Shown: piece after piece, positions 5,834 to 12,012 of the stretch
How positions within the stretch are numbered: the first letter of the stretch is position 1
Layout: the number at the start of each line of letters is the position of its first letter
NCBI GenBank assembly: GCA_900752015.1
Contig: CAADTZ010000017.1
Span: forward strand, 1-12,012
Direction: 5' to 3'
Origin: an uncultured Collinsella sp.
GTDB lineage: Bacteria; Actinomycetota; Coriobacteriia; Coriobacteriales; Coriobacteriaceae
DNA length: 12,012 nucleotides
Translations under genes and position numbers: made by a program
The notes under the pieces: generated by a model
What the model saw: only the letters and a program-made list of their open reading frames with translations
Databases searched by the model: none
What the model was told of the DNA's origin: nothing

Positions 5834-8092
5834 ATGCGTAATTCTGTATCCGACGTCACCGACGTCGAGATTCTGGACGAGGCCCGCGAGGCTATGGCCC
5901 AGGCTGCCTTCGATGCCGCCGATGAGGCCAACGCTGCCCAGGCCGTCGAGTCCGCCACCGAGAGCCTGCCCGCCTTTGACGAGCTGGGGCTTTCCGACGA
6001 GATACTTCGTGCTATTGAGAACCTGGGCTACACGGCGCCGACGCCCGTGCAGGCCGGCTCGATCCCCGTGGTGCTCGAGGGCCGCGACCTGCTTGCCGCC
6101 GCTCAGACCGGCACCGGCAAGACGGCCGCCTTCTTGCTGCCGACTATGAACAACCTGGAGCACATCGCTCCGCCTAAGCCCGTGCGCGAGCGCGGCGGCC
6201 GCAACCGTCGTCGCGGTGCTAAAAAGCCCGAGGGCAACGGTCGCGGCCCCGTGATGCTCGTCATCACCCCCACGCGCGAGCTTGCCCAGCAGATCGACGA
6301 GGTCGCGAGCAAGATCGCCGACGTCACCGGCCATGTCGCCGTGACCGTCGTGGGTGGCGTGAGCTACAAGCCGCAGACCGCGGCACTCAAGTACGGCTGC
6401 GATATCCTGGTCGCCACGCCGGGCCGTCTGGTCGACCTGATCGAGCAGGGTGCCTGCCACCTGGATGAGGTTAAGGTCCTGGTGCTCGACGAGGCCGATC
6501 GCATGCTCGACATGGGCTTTTTGCCCGCCGTCCGCCGCATTGTGCGCGAGACCCCGGCAGAGCGTCAGACACTGCTGTTCTCGGCGACCCTCGACGAGGA
6601 GGCCGTGGGTGAGATCACCGACCTGGTGAGCGACCCGGCCCGCGTGGAGATCGCGCCCGCCACGTCGACCGCCGACACCGTCGACCAGTTTGTGTTCCCG
6701 GTGTCCATCGAGGCCAAGAACAACCTGCTGCCCGAGTTCCTCAAGAAGGAGGGCCCGGAGCGCACTATCGTCTTTATGCGCACCAAGCACCGCGCCGACA
6801 GCTGCTGCCGTCGTCTGGAGCGCAAGGGCATCAAGGCCGCCGCGATTCACGGCAACCGCAGCCAGGCCCAGCGCGAGCGTGCCCTTTCGGCCTTCCGCGA
6901 CGGCACCGTCGACGTGTTGGTGGCGACCGACGTGCTCGCCCGCGGCATCGACATCAGCGACGTGCGCTACGTCGTGAACTTTGACGTGCCGGCCGAGCCG
7001 ACCGACTACATCCACCGTATTGGCCGTACGGGTCGTGCCGGCGAGCTGGGCTGGGCCATCACGTTTGTGACCGAGCAGGATGTCGATGAGTTCTACGAGA
7101 TCGAGAAGCTCATGGACAAGACCGCCGACATCTACGAGGCCGGCGACCTGCATGTGGGCCCCAATCCGCCCGCGGTTGACCCCGAGCGCGATCCTGCGGC
7201 CTTTAAGGTGAAGAAGAAGACCAAGCGCGGCAAGTCCAAGAGCAAGAAGAAGCTTGAGCAGGCGCGTCGCGACGGCAAACGCAACGGCGATGACTACGGC
7301 GATGTGGCCGGTCGTTCCAACCGCGGTCGCGACGAGCGTCGCGGCGACGGCGAGCGTCCGAGCCGTCCCAAGCGTGGCGGCAAGACCCGCGTGCGCGAGG
7401 GCGTCCAGGCTCGCGTGGACGAGGCCGTGGAGAGTGTGGCCCGCGAGGTGGCTGCCGAGGAGCGCGGCGGTGCCGGTGCCATTGAGCAGGCCCCGCGCGG
7501 CAACCGTGCCGAGCGCCGTGCTAAGCAGTTCCAGGGCGAGGCACATCGCCGTCGCCGCGAGGACGAGGACCGCGGCGGTCGTCGCCGTGTTGAGCGCGAG
7601 GACGAGGGCCGTGGCTCGCGCGGCGGCAAGCGTGGTGCGGGCAACCGCCGCCGTTCCGGTCGCGATGACGAGCGCGGCGGCCGTGACGAGCGTCGCGGCG
7701 GCGAGGGCCGTGGTGAGCGTGGCGAGCGTGGTACTCGCGGCGGCGAGTTCCGTGGCGGCAAGCGCTTTGATGAGCGCGGTGGCCGTGGCGGCGAGCATCG
7801 CGAGGGCACTCGTGGCAATGGCAGCCGCAGCGGTGCTGGCCGCTCTAACGAGTCGCGCGATCGCCGCGATCCGCGTGCCAGCCGCGATCGTCGCGATGAC
7901 TGGCGCAACTACGACGATACCCGCGAGGAGCGTCGTGGCGGCTATCGTGGCGGGCGTGGCGGCAACCAGGCCGGCTCCCGCGGCGGCCGTGCCGGCGGTC
8001 GCGATAATCGTGGTAGCTATGGCAATAGTCGTGGCGGCAAGCGCGGCGGCAGCTCCCGTCGCCCCGGTGACGGCGGCGGCAAGCGCAAGTAA
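5834..8092 (+). CDS. DEAD-box ATP-dependent RNA helicase with long Arg/Gly-rich tail
   Basis: This 752-aa cytoplasmic enzyme unwinds RNA duplexes using ATP, likely in ribosome assembly, mRNA decay or cold adaptation. All family motifs are present: the Q motif with FDELGLSDEI, AQTGTGKT (90-97), PTRELAQQI, TPGRL, DEAD (219-222), SAT (250-252), the motif V segment TDVLARGID, and HRIGRTGR (394-401). Between motifs I and Ia there is a short basic insert (about 118-131, RERGGRNRRRG). After the core, from about residue 445, runs a Lys-rich stretch and then ~300 residues of R, G, D and E repeats with many RGG or GGR groups. This tail is low-complexity and probably binds RNA. The ATG at 5834 is preceded by AAGGA at 10 bp. 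Codon use is strongly GC-biased, as for a highly expressed gene. It is RhlE/CsdA-like, but the exact orthologue is unclear. Confidence 0.95.
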   Translation: MRNSVSDVTDVEILDEAREAMAQAAFDAADEANAAQAVESATESLPAFDELGLSDEILRAIENLGYTAPTPVQAGSIPVVLEGRDLLAAAQTGTGKTAAFLLPTMNNLEHIAPPKPVRERGGRNRRRGAKKPEGNGRGPVMLVITPTRELAQQIDEVASKIADVTGHVAVTVVGGVSYKPQTAALKYGCDILVATPGRLVDLIEQGACHLDEVKVLVLDEADRMLDMGFLPAVRRIVRETPAERQTLLFSATLDEEAVGEITDLVSDPARVEIAPATSTADTVDQFVFPVSIEAKNNLLPEFLKKEGPERTIVFMRTKHRADSCCRRLERKGIKAAAIHGNRSQAQRERALSAFRDGTVDVLVATDVLARGIDISDVRYVVNFDVPAEPTDYIHRIGRTGRAGELGWAITFVTEQDVDEFYEIEKLMDKTADIYEAGDLHVGPNPPAVDPERDPAAFKVKKKTKRGKSKSKKKLEQARRDGKRNGDDYGDVAGRSNRGRDERRGDGERPSRPKRGGKTRVREGVQARVDEAVESVAREVAAEERGGAGAIEQAPRGNRAERRAKQFQGEAHRRRREDEDRGGRRRVEREDEGRGSRGGKRGAGNRRRSGRDDERGGRDERRGGEGRGERGERGTRGGEFRGGKRFDERGGRGGEHREGTRGNGSRSGAGRSNESRDRRDPRASRDRRDDWRNYDDTREERRGGYRGGRGGNQAGSRGGRAGGRDNRGSYGNSRGGKRGGSSRRPGDGGGKRK

Positions 8093-8124
8093 CATACGCA
8101 TCGCCCGCTAGAGCGAGGTGAACC

Positions 8125-8159
8125 AAGGGCCCCGAGCAACTACGCTCGGGGCCCTTTTT
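8125..8159 (+). terminator. Intrinsic terminator of the helicase gene
   Basis: GGGCCCCGAGC (8127-8137) pairs perfectly with GCTCGGGGCCC (8144-8154) around a 6-nt loop, followed directly by TTTTT. It lies 35 nt after the helicase stop codon and is a textbook Rho-independent terminator. Confidence 0.95.
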
Positions 8160-8266
8160 GTTTGCCGTATCCGATCGCTAGTTCAAATGTGATTTCCTCG
8201 GGAATGCATCTAGAGGATGCCGTGGGCCTGTTTCCTACCATGCGGCAATGGGTCCCATGGGGTGCG

Positions 8267-8503
8267 CCGTGCATTTTTTGGAGTATTCTGCAGTTCGAGT
8301 TGTCTGCATATGATTTGACGTCGCCAACGGTGGCTTTCGGATATCCCTAGCGAGCGTTCTGAGTCAGATTTCGTCGTTTTCCGGAGCAGGGGCGCGTCAT
8401 TCTCGCCATGTCGGAACCCAAAATGACGCAGCGCCCTAAAGGTTTGCCCGCTCGGGGTATTGCTGGCGCGGTCACGTTGCAGAATACTCCGTTTTTTGCA
8501 CGG
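8267..8503. repeat. MITE-like element: 26-bp imperfect inverted repeats 237 bp end to end
   Basis: The left end (8267-8292) and right end (8478-8503) are inverted copies. Both contain GGAGTATTCTGCA (13 bp identical in inverse) and CCGTGCA at the outer edge, separated by a run of six T in the left end and six A in the inverted right end. No target-site duplication is obvious. The interior has no credible gene, but has its own stem: the CGTCATT/AATGACG pair at 8395-8401 and 8422-8428, extended by GGGGCG/CGCCC. It may be a non-autonomous mobile element or simply two facing copies of a dispersed motif. Confidence 0.6.
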
Positions 8504-8718
8504 GCCAGGATGGGGTACCTCGGGAGAACACGGCGGTATCCCGTAAATATATACAATCTGTACCGGGAATTATGCAAACCGAAAAGGCGGGCAGTATGGG
8601 TTGGTGTATCGGGCTGCCTAGCGCACCAAAACGGGGAGCTCCCCCCCATGCGCCGTATACTCTGTCTGAATGTGAAAACGGCTTGACGTGTTGCCTGGCG
8701 TAGGGAGAGGGTGCCTCG
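8504..8718 (+). other. Gene-poor spacer before the ferredoxin gene
   Basis: No convincing ORF, RNA or strong promoter is seen. A TATACT at 8656-8661 could be a -10 element, without a good -35 partner. A good ribosome binding site (AGGGAGAGG) stands just before the next gene. Short open frames here lack ribosome binding sites and recognisable protein character. Confidence 0.4.
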
Positions 8719-9480
8719 ATGAGCGTATTCGAAATTGTGTTTAGTCCGACGGGCGGAACGCGGAAGGTGTCTGGCCTTGTGGCCGGGGCGCTGGACAAGA
8801 ATACCGTTACCGTCGATTTGACCGATAGCGGGCTAGATTTCAGCGCTGTGTCGATGACTAAGGACGACGTGGCCGTAATCTCTGCGCCGGCGTATGCCGG
8901 TAGAATCCCGGCTGTGGTGGCTGACCGGTTGGGCATGGTGCGCGGCAACGGGGCTCGGACTGTTTTGGTTTGTGTATACGGAAACCGCGCGTTTGAGGAC
9001 ACGCTCGTAGAGCTGGAGGACGTTGCGAAGCGCGCCGGATTTAGGGTGGTTGCAGCGGTTTCTGCTATTGCTGAGCATTCCGTTGCTCGTCAGTTTGCTG
9101 CTGGGCGACCGGATGCGCAGGATGCGGCGCAGCTCGCAGAGTTTGCGCAGCAAATTCAGCAAAAGCTGTTGGCTGAGGACGCATCCGAGCCCTCTATTCC
9201 CGGCAATCGTCCTTATAAACAAGCTGGAGGTCATCGCATGGCACCCGAGGCAACAGAGGATTGCGCCTCCTGCGGTGCATGCGCCGCGGCGTGCCCCGTT
9301 TGTGCTATCGACAAGGGCGACCCCAAGCGAGCAGCTGGCGAGGCGTGCATCTCCTGCATGCGCTGCATCGCCGTATGTCCGCGAGGCGCTCGCAAGCTTG
9401 ATCCCAACAAGCTATCCGCTGTTTCCCAGATGTTGAGCAAGGTTTGCGTCGTGCGGAAGGAATGCGAGCTCTTCATCTAG
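8719..9480 (+). CDS. EFR1-type flavodoxin/ferredoxin fusion with two [4Fe-4S] clusters
   Basis: This 253-aa cytoplasmic electron-transfer protein begins with a flavodoxin-like half (about residues 3-150), with the FMN phosphate-loop motif SPTGGT at 9-14 and the conserved APAYAGRIP at 56-64. The C-terminal half is a bacterial 2[4Fe-4S] ferredoxin with Cys182, 185, 188 and 192 and Cys210, 213, 216 and 220, each set in the CxxCxxCxxxCP pattern. This order is that of the EFR1 family of ferredoxins in anaerobes. The start ATG follows AGGGAGAGG at a usual distance. Its partner oxidoreductase is not in the window and it stands alone, so the pathway is unknown. Codon use is less GC-biased than in the helicase. 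An NAD(P)H- or hydrogenase-linked role is only a guess. Confidence 0.9.
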   Translation: MSVFEIVFSPTGGTRKVSGLVAGALDKNTVTVDLTDSGLDFSAVSMTKDDVAVISAPAYAGRIPAVVADRLGMVRGNGARTVLVCVYGNRAFEDTLVELEDVAKRAGFRVVAAVSAIAEHSVARQFAAGRPDAQDAAQLAEFAQQIQQKLLAEDASEPSIPGNRPYKQAGGHRMAPEATEDCASCGACAAACPVCAIDKGDPKRAAGEACISCMRCIAVCPRGARKLDPNKLSAVSQMLSKVCVVRKECELFI

Positions 9481-9492
9481 CGCATACGAAAT

Positions 9493-9557
9493 TGGTGCGT
9501 TGGGGACAGGTTAATCTGCACCAACCTGGTGCAAACAAACCTGTCCCCAACGCACCA
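9493..9557. repeat. 65-bp compound palindrome after the ferredoxin gene
   Basis: Outer arms of 20 bp are perfect: TGGTGCGTTGGGGACAGGTT (9493-9512) and its reverse complement (9538-9557). Inside, TGCACCA (9517-9523) and TGGTGCA (9527-9533) form a second perfect stem with a 3-nt loop. The result is a nested, single-branch cruciform-capable structure 13 nt after the stop codon. No T-run follows, so it is not a classical terminator. The GGGGACAGG core resembles dispersed palindromes that I associate with REP/RAYT-type elements, but this is recollection, not proof. Confidence 0.85.
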
Positions 9558-9658
9558 GAGTGAGGAGTGCCCCTGGGTGCCGGCAGGAAAGGAACGTCCC
9601 TAAGTGCCGCCTAAATACCGTTTATCGAAGAAAAAATACCGCTCACCGGTCATAATGA

Positions 9659-9686
9659 TTGTTCTGGCTTTGGGCTTGTCTACAAT
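9659..9686 (+). promoter_or_regulatory. Possible PTS operon promoter
   Basis: A TTGTTC (9659-9664) and a TACAAT (9681-9686) are 16 bp apart and could be the -35 and -10 elements. Transcription would start near 9693, giving a leader of about 130 nt that contains the two alternative hairpins described next. Two AAATACCG copies (9613-9620, 9634-9641) lie upstream. Confidence 0.45.
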
Positions 9687-9708
9687 ATCTCCCGTAAAAA
9701 GAAATGCG

Positions 9709-9799
9709 GAAGGTTACCGAGTCCCTCGGACGTGGGCCTAACCAAAGTCTTTGAACGGGTGTGTCTCTATGGATGCATTCGTTTGATTTTGGTTGGGCT
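9709..9799 (+). promoter_or_regulatory. Candidate BglG/LicT-type RNA switch: antiterminator hairpin versus terminator-like hairpin
   Basis: The first structure is GGTTA (9712-9716) with TAACC (9739-9743) around CCGAG/CTCGG (9717-9729). It contains the GTTAC found at the 5' end of known ribonucleic antiterminator (RAT) sites. The second is a 15-bp stem with G-U pairs, GGGCCTAACCAAAGTC (9734-9749, the first G unpaired) with GATTTTGGTTGGGCT (9785-9799), followed by TATATTTATG. Both use CCTAACC, so only one can form. This is the layout on which PRD antiterminators act, and such a protein is encoded two genes down. The site is about 7 nt longer than the usual RAT, and the T-run is weak. Confidence 0.5.
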
Positions 9800-9823
9800 A
9801 TATTTATGAAGGGACATGCCACC

Positions 9824-10336
9824 ATGGGTTTCTTTTCTCGCCTTATGGGTGGCTCGGACAAGCAGGCGACTGCGACTTCCGAGTTCGAGATTCTCGCCCC
9901 TGTTTCCGGCGAGCTTGTTAATCTAGAAAATACCAATGACCCCGCTTTTAGCAGTCGTGCAGTGGGCGATGGCGTTGCCGTGGTTCCCCAAGAGGGAACG
10001 GTGTGCGCTCCTGTTTCCGGTACCGTTGCGGCGCTGTTTCCGACTGAGCACGCGCTGGGCATCATGTCCGACGACAGCTCTGCTCAGGTGATGCTGCACA
10101 TCGGAATCGACACTGTTAAGCTTGAGGGCAAGGGCTTCCATGCGCTTGTTGCCCAGGGTGATCACGTTGACGCGGGCCAGCCCCTCGTCGAGGTCGATTT
10201 CGACGTGGTTCGCGCTGCCGGCTTTGATCCCACGGTCTTCGTTATCGTGTGCGAGCGTTCGGAGAACTCGACTCTTCGTGAGCATGCTTCCGGCCCTGTT
10301 GCTGTTAAAGAGCCTGTCGTCTGGCTTTCCGAGTAA
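9824..10336 (+). CDS. PTS glucose-type sugar transporter subunit IIA
   Basis: This 170-aa cytoplasmic protein carries phosphate from HPr to the IIB domain of the cognate permease. It matches the Crr/IIA(Glc) fold over almost its full length. The phosphorylated histidine is His92 in VMLHIGIDTVKL, and the second conserved active-site histidine is His76 in TEHALGI. The biotinyl-like APVSG motif appears twice (25-29 and 62-66). The ATG at 9824 is chosen because GAAGGG precedes it by about 10 bp and the protein then begins at the usual place; an in-frame ATG at 9806 is possible but has no ribosome binding site. It opens the operon with the PRD antiterminator 18 bp downstream. The sugar cannot be read from the IIA sequence. 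Confidence 0.92.
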   Translation: MGFFSRLMGGSDKQATATSEFEILAPVSGELVNLENTNDPAFSSRAVGDGVAVVPQEGTVCAPVSGTVAALFPTEHALGIMSDDSSAQVMLHIGIDTVKLEGKGFHALVAQGDHVDAGQPLVEVDFDVVRAAGFDPTVFVIVCERSENSTLREHASGPVAVKEPVVWLSE

Positions 10337-10354
10337 ATTCTTGTGGTGGGTACC

Positions 10355-11209
10355 GTGGTTATCAAGCGAGTTTTTAACAACAACGTCGCAATGGTCACTT
10401 CGGACGATGGCTCCGAGCTCATCGTCATCGGTCGAGGCCTCTGCTTTGGCCGTCATGCCGGCGATGCCATCGACGAGGCGTCGATCGAAAAGACCTACGC
10501 GTTGCAGGAGGGAACTTCTCAGGACTCGCGTACGATTGACCGCTTGGCACATCTTTTGGAGTCCATCCCCACCGTCAACCTCGTGATTTCCGAGGAAATC
10601 GTTCAGATGCTTCGTCGAGAGCTCAATGCCGACATCAACGATAAGATTCTCATTGCTCTCGCAGACCATATCAGCCTTGCTTTGGAGCGCGAGCGCAAGG
10701 GCGTCCCCTGTGAGAATCCGTTGCTACTCGAGATCCAGCAGTTCTATCGCAAGGAGTACGCGCTTGCGGGCCGTGCGCTGCAGATTATCAAGGAGTATAT
10801 GGGCATCCAGATGAGCGAAGAAGAGCAGGGTTTCATTACGCTGCATATCGTCAACGCCACCATGCCGCAACGCTCCGATCGTCTGATTGTTTCGGTCCAG
10901 CTTGTTCGCGACGTGCTCGCGATTGTTTCTGAGCGCTATGCTACGACCCTCGATGACACCTCGCTGCCTTACGAACGTTTCGTTCGTCACCTGCAGTTTT
11001 TCGCACAGCGAGCGCTCGATCCTACGGCCGGGCAAATCAACGGAGACGCGCTGTTCCGAATCGATGAAACGGCGTATCCGTGTGCATTCTCGTGCGCGGA
11101 CGCCATAGCCGCTCACTTGTCGTCTATCTATAACGTTGTCGTTACCGATGCCGAAAAGAGTTATCTCGCATATCACATTGTTAACCTGCTTGGAGAACCT
11201 GGTCTCTAG
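10355..11209 (+). CDS. BglG/LicT-family transcription antiterminator with two PRD domains
   Basis: The 284-aa regulator has an N-terminal RNA-binding domain (about residues 1-55) with the KRVFNNNVAMV segment typical of the LicT/BglG/SacY family. Two PRDs follow, with the phosphorylatable histidines at His105 and His164 in PRD1 (DHISLALE, HIVNA) and His212 and His274 in PRD2 (RHLQFF, YHIVNL). In this family, IIB-mediated phosphorylation of PRD1 inactivates and HPr-mediated phosphorylation of PRD2 activates RNA binding. Sugar availability thus controls read-through at a leader terminator. GTG at 10355 puts VIKRVFNNN at the usual N-terminus; GTG at 10343 would add four residues and cannot be excluded. 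It lies between the IIA and IIC genes, pointing to autoregulation of the operon. Confidence 0.93.
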   Translation: MVIKRVFNNNVAMVTSDDGSELIVIGRGLCFGRHAGDAIDEASIEKTYALQEGTSQDSRTIDRLAHLLESIPTVNLVISEEIVQMLRRELNADINDKILIALADHISLALERERKGVPCENPLLLEIQQFYRKEYALAGRALQIIKEYMGIQMSEEEQGFITLHIVNATMPQRSDRLIVSVQLVRDVLAIVSERYATTLDDTSLPYERFVRHLQFFAQRALDPTAGQINGDALFRIDETAYPCAFSCADAIAAHLSSIYNVVVTDAEKSYLAYHIVNLLGEPGL

Positions 11210-11216
11210 GCATAAC

Positions 11217-11269
11217 GTGCCCACACATCGATTGATATAAGGCAAGGCTCACGGTCTTGTCTAGGGCAC
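11217..11269 (+). other. Small hairpin region between antiterminator and permease genes
   Basis: GTGCCC (11217-11222) can pair with GGGCAC (11264-11269), and GGCAAG (11241-11246) with CTTGTC (11256-11261, one G-U pair). The spacer is about 100 bp and carries no credible small gene. The fold could affect mRNA processing or stability, but it is weak evidence on its own. Confidence 0.35.
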
Positions 11270-11308
11270 ATCTGTCTTAATTTGCGGAAAAGGAAGGGGA
11301 GTACCGCT

Positions 11309-12012
11309 ATGACCGCAAAAAAGAAGTTCAATTTCAAAGCGCCGTTGGAGGTGTTCGCGAAGTCGATCGTCCAGCCGATGATGTATCTCTCGGTTGCCGG
11401 CATCCTGCTCATCGTGGGCATTATTCTGACCAACAAGACCATCTGCGCTTTGGTCCCCGTACTGGGCTCCGGTCCGTTCCAGCTTGTGGGCGCCGTTGTC
11501 TATCAGTCGCTGATGTTTATCATCAACAACCTCTCGATTCTGTTCTGCGTGGGCATCGCCGGCGCCATGGCAAAGAAGAACAAGGGTCATGCTTCGCTGA
11601 TCGCCCTGATGTCGTTCTTCCTGTTCCTGCAGGCTAACAACATCGTGCTCAACGCCACCGGCTCTCTTGCCGATGCGAGCGGCATGCTCGGTCTTACCGG
11701 AACCGGCCAGGCCACCGTTATGGGCATCCAGGTACTCGATACTGGCGTGTTTGGCGGCATCATTCTCGGTTGCATCACCGGTGCCGTGTTCAACAAGTAC
11801 TCGAACAAGCAGTTCCCCATTGCCCTTTCGATGTTCTCGGGCGTTCGCTTCCCGTTCCTGATTATGATCATCATCTCCTGGATCATGGGCGCTGGCTTCT
11901 GCATCGTTTGGCCTCCGGTTCAGGGCGCCATCTCCTCCGTTGCCGGCATCATTAAGGAGTCGGGCAACATCGGTCTGTTTATCTACGGCATGCTCAACAA
12001 GCTGCTCGTTCC
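11309..12012 (+). CDS. PTS transporter IIC membrane permease, glucose superfamily, partial (C-terminus outside window)
   Basis: 234 codons of an inner-membrane permease are seen. It forms the sugar channel and would receive phosphate from its IIB domain or subunit, which lies beyond the window. The first residues are basic (TAKKKFNFK). Hydrophobic stretches follow at about 19-41, 58-88, 95-116, 145-162 and 181-202. The start FAKSIVQPMMYLSVAGILL and the FSGVRFPF segment suggest the glucose/glucoside branch of the IIC superfamily, though FSGVRF replaces the more usual FGGRRF. The ATG at 11309 is preceded by AGGAAGGGGAG. Together with the IIA gene and the PRD gene this makes a glucose-type PTS operon. 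The sugar is not determined; glucose, maltose, trehalose, beta-glucosides and GlcNAc remain possible. Confidence 0.88.
   Translation, partial: MTAKKKFNFKAPLEVFAKSIVQPMMYLSVAGILLIVGIILTNKTICALVPVLGSGPFQLVGAVVYQSLMFIINNLSILFCVGIAGAMAKKNKGHASLIALMSFFLFLQANNIVLNATGSLADASGMLGLTGTGQATVMGIQVLDTGVFGGIILGCITGAVFNKYSNKQFPIALSMFSGVRFPFLIMIIISWIMGAGFCIVWPPVQGAISSVAGIIKESGNIGLFIYGMLNKLLV

Noticed and set aside
5768..8101. A 777-codon open frame on the minus strand across the helicase gene
   Set aside because: It is an antisense shadow of the GC-rich, repeat-rich helicase. Its protein is alanine/leucine-rich and resembles no family, while the plus-strand frame has all helicase motifs.
8162..8686. Short open frames in the spacer between the helicase and ferredoxin genes (62-100 codons)
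   Set aside because: They overlap the inverted repeats, lack ribosome binding sites and show no protein-like composition.
9493..9557. Reading the compound palindrome as the ferredoxin terminator
   Set aside because: No T-run follows on either strand in a useful position, and the arms are far longer than a terminator needs.

Overview
The window is GC-rich bacterial chromosome. The gene content and style suggest a gut actinobacterium of the class Coriobacteriia, probably Collinsella or a close relative: GC-biased codons in the helicase, an Actinobacteria-like Arg/Gly-rich helicase tail, an EFR1-type ferredoxin and a glucose-superfamily PTS operon. This placement is inference from gene content; no rRNA or other phylogenetic marker is present.

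Layout. (1) 1-1695, minus strand: a CopA-type copper-exporting P1B ATPase, cut off at its C-terminus by the window edge. Its promoter region carries a CsoR-like palindrome. (2) 1799-1984: an array of alternating inverted copies of a TGTTACAGATTGAGA-type repeat. (3) 2027-5245, minus strand: a two-gene signalling module made of an FHA-domain protein followed by a membrane-anchored Ser/Thr protein kinase with a DUF6273-like C-terminal region. Two strong hairpin regions lie between the genes. (4) 5465-5563: a second copy of the repeat array, colinear with the first and in the same orientation, so the signalling module sits between direct copies of a compound repeat of about 100 bp. (5) 5834-8092, plus strand: a DEAD-box RNA helicase with a tail of about 300 residues rich in Arg, Gly, Asp and Glu, closed by a textbook intrinsic terminator. 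(6) 8166-8718: a gene-poor spacer holding a MITE-like inverted repeat pair. (7) 8719-9480, plus strand: a flavodoxin plus 2[4Fe-4S] protein of the EFR1 type, followed by a 65-bp compound palindrome. (8) 9659-12012, plus strand: a PTS operon of IIA(Glc-type), a BglG/LicT-type PRD antiterminator and a IIC permease truncated by the window edge. Its leader contains two mutually exclusive hairpins that look like the RNA switch the antiterminator would act on.

How the parts work together. The PTS operon appears autoregulated: the IIA and the partial IIC (with an unseen IIB) would import and phosphorylate a sugar, and would set the phosphorylation state of the PRD protein, which would bind the leader RNA to let transcription through. 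The kinase and FHA protein form a likely phosphothreonine writer/reader pair with an unknown extracellular input. The copper ATPase, helicase and ferredoxin genes are separate transcription units. The least explained features are the three palindromic repeat families in the intergenic regions and the FHA/kinase module that one of them brackets.
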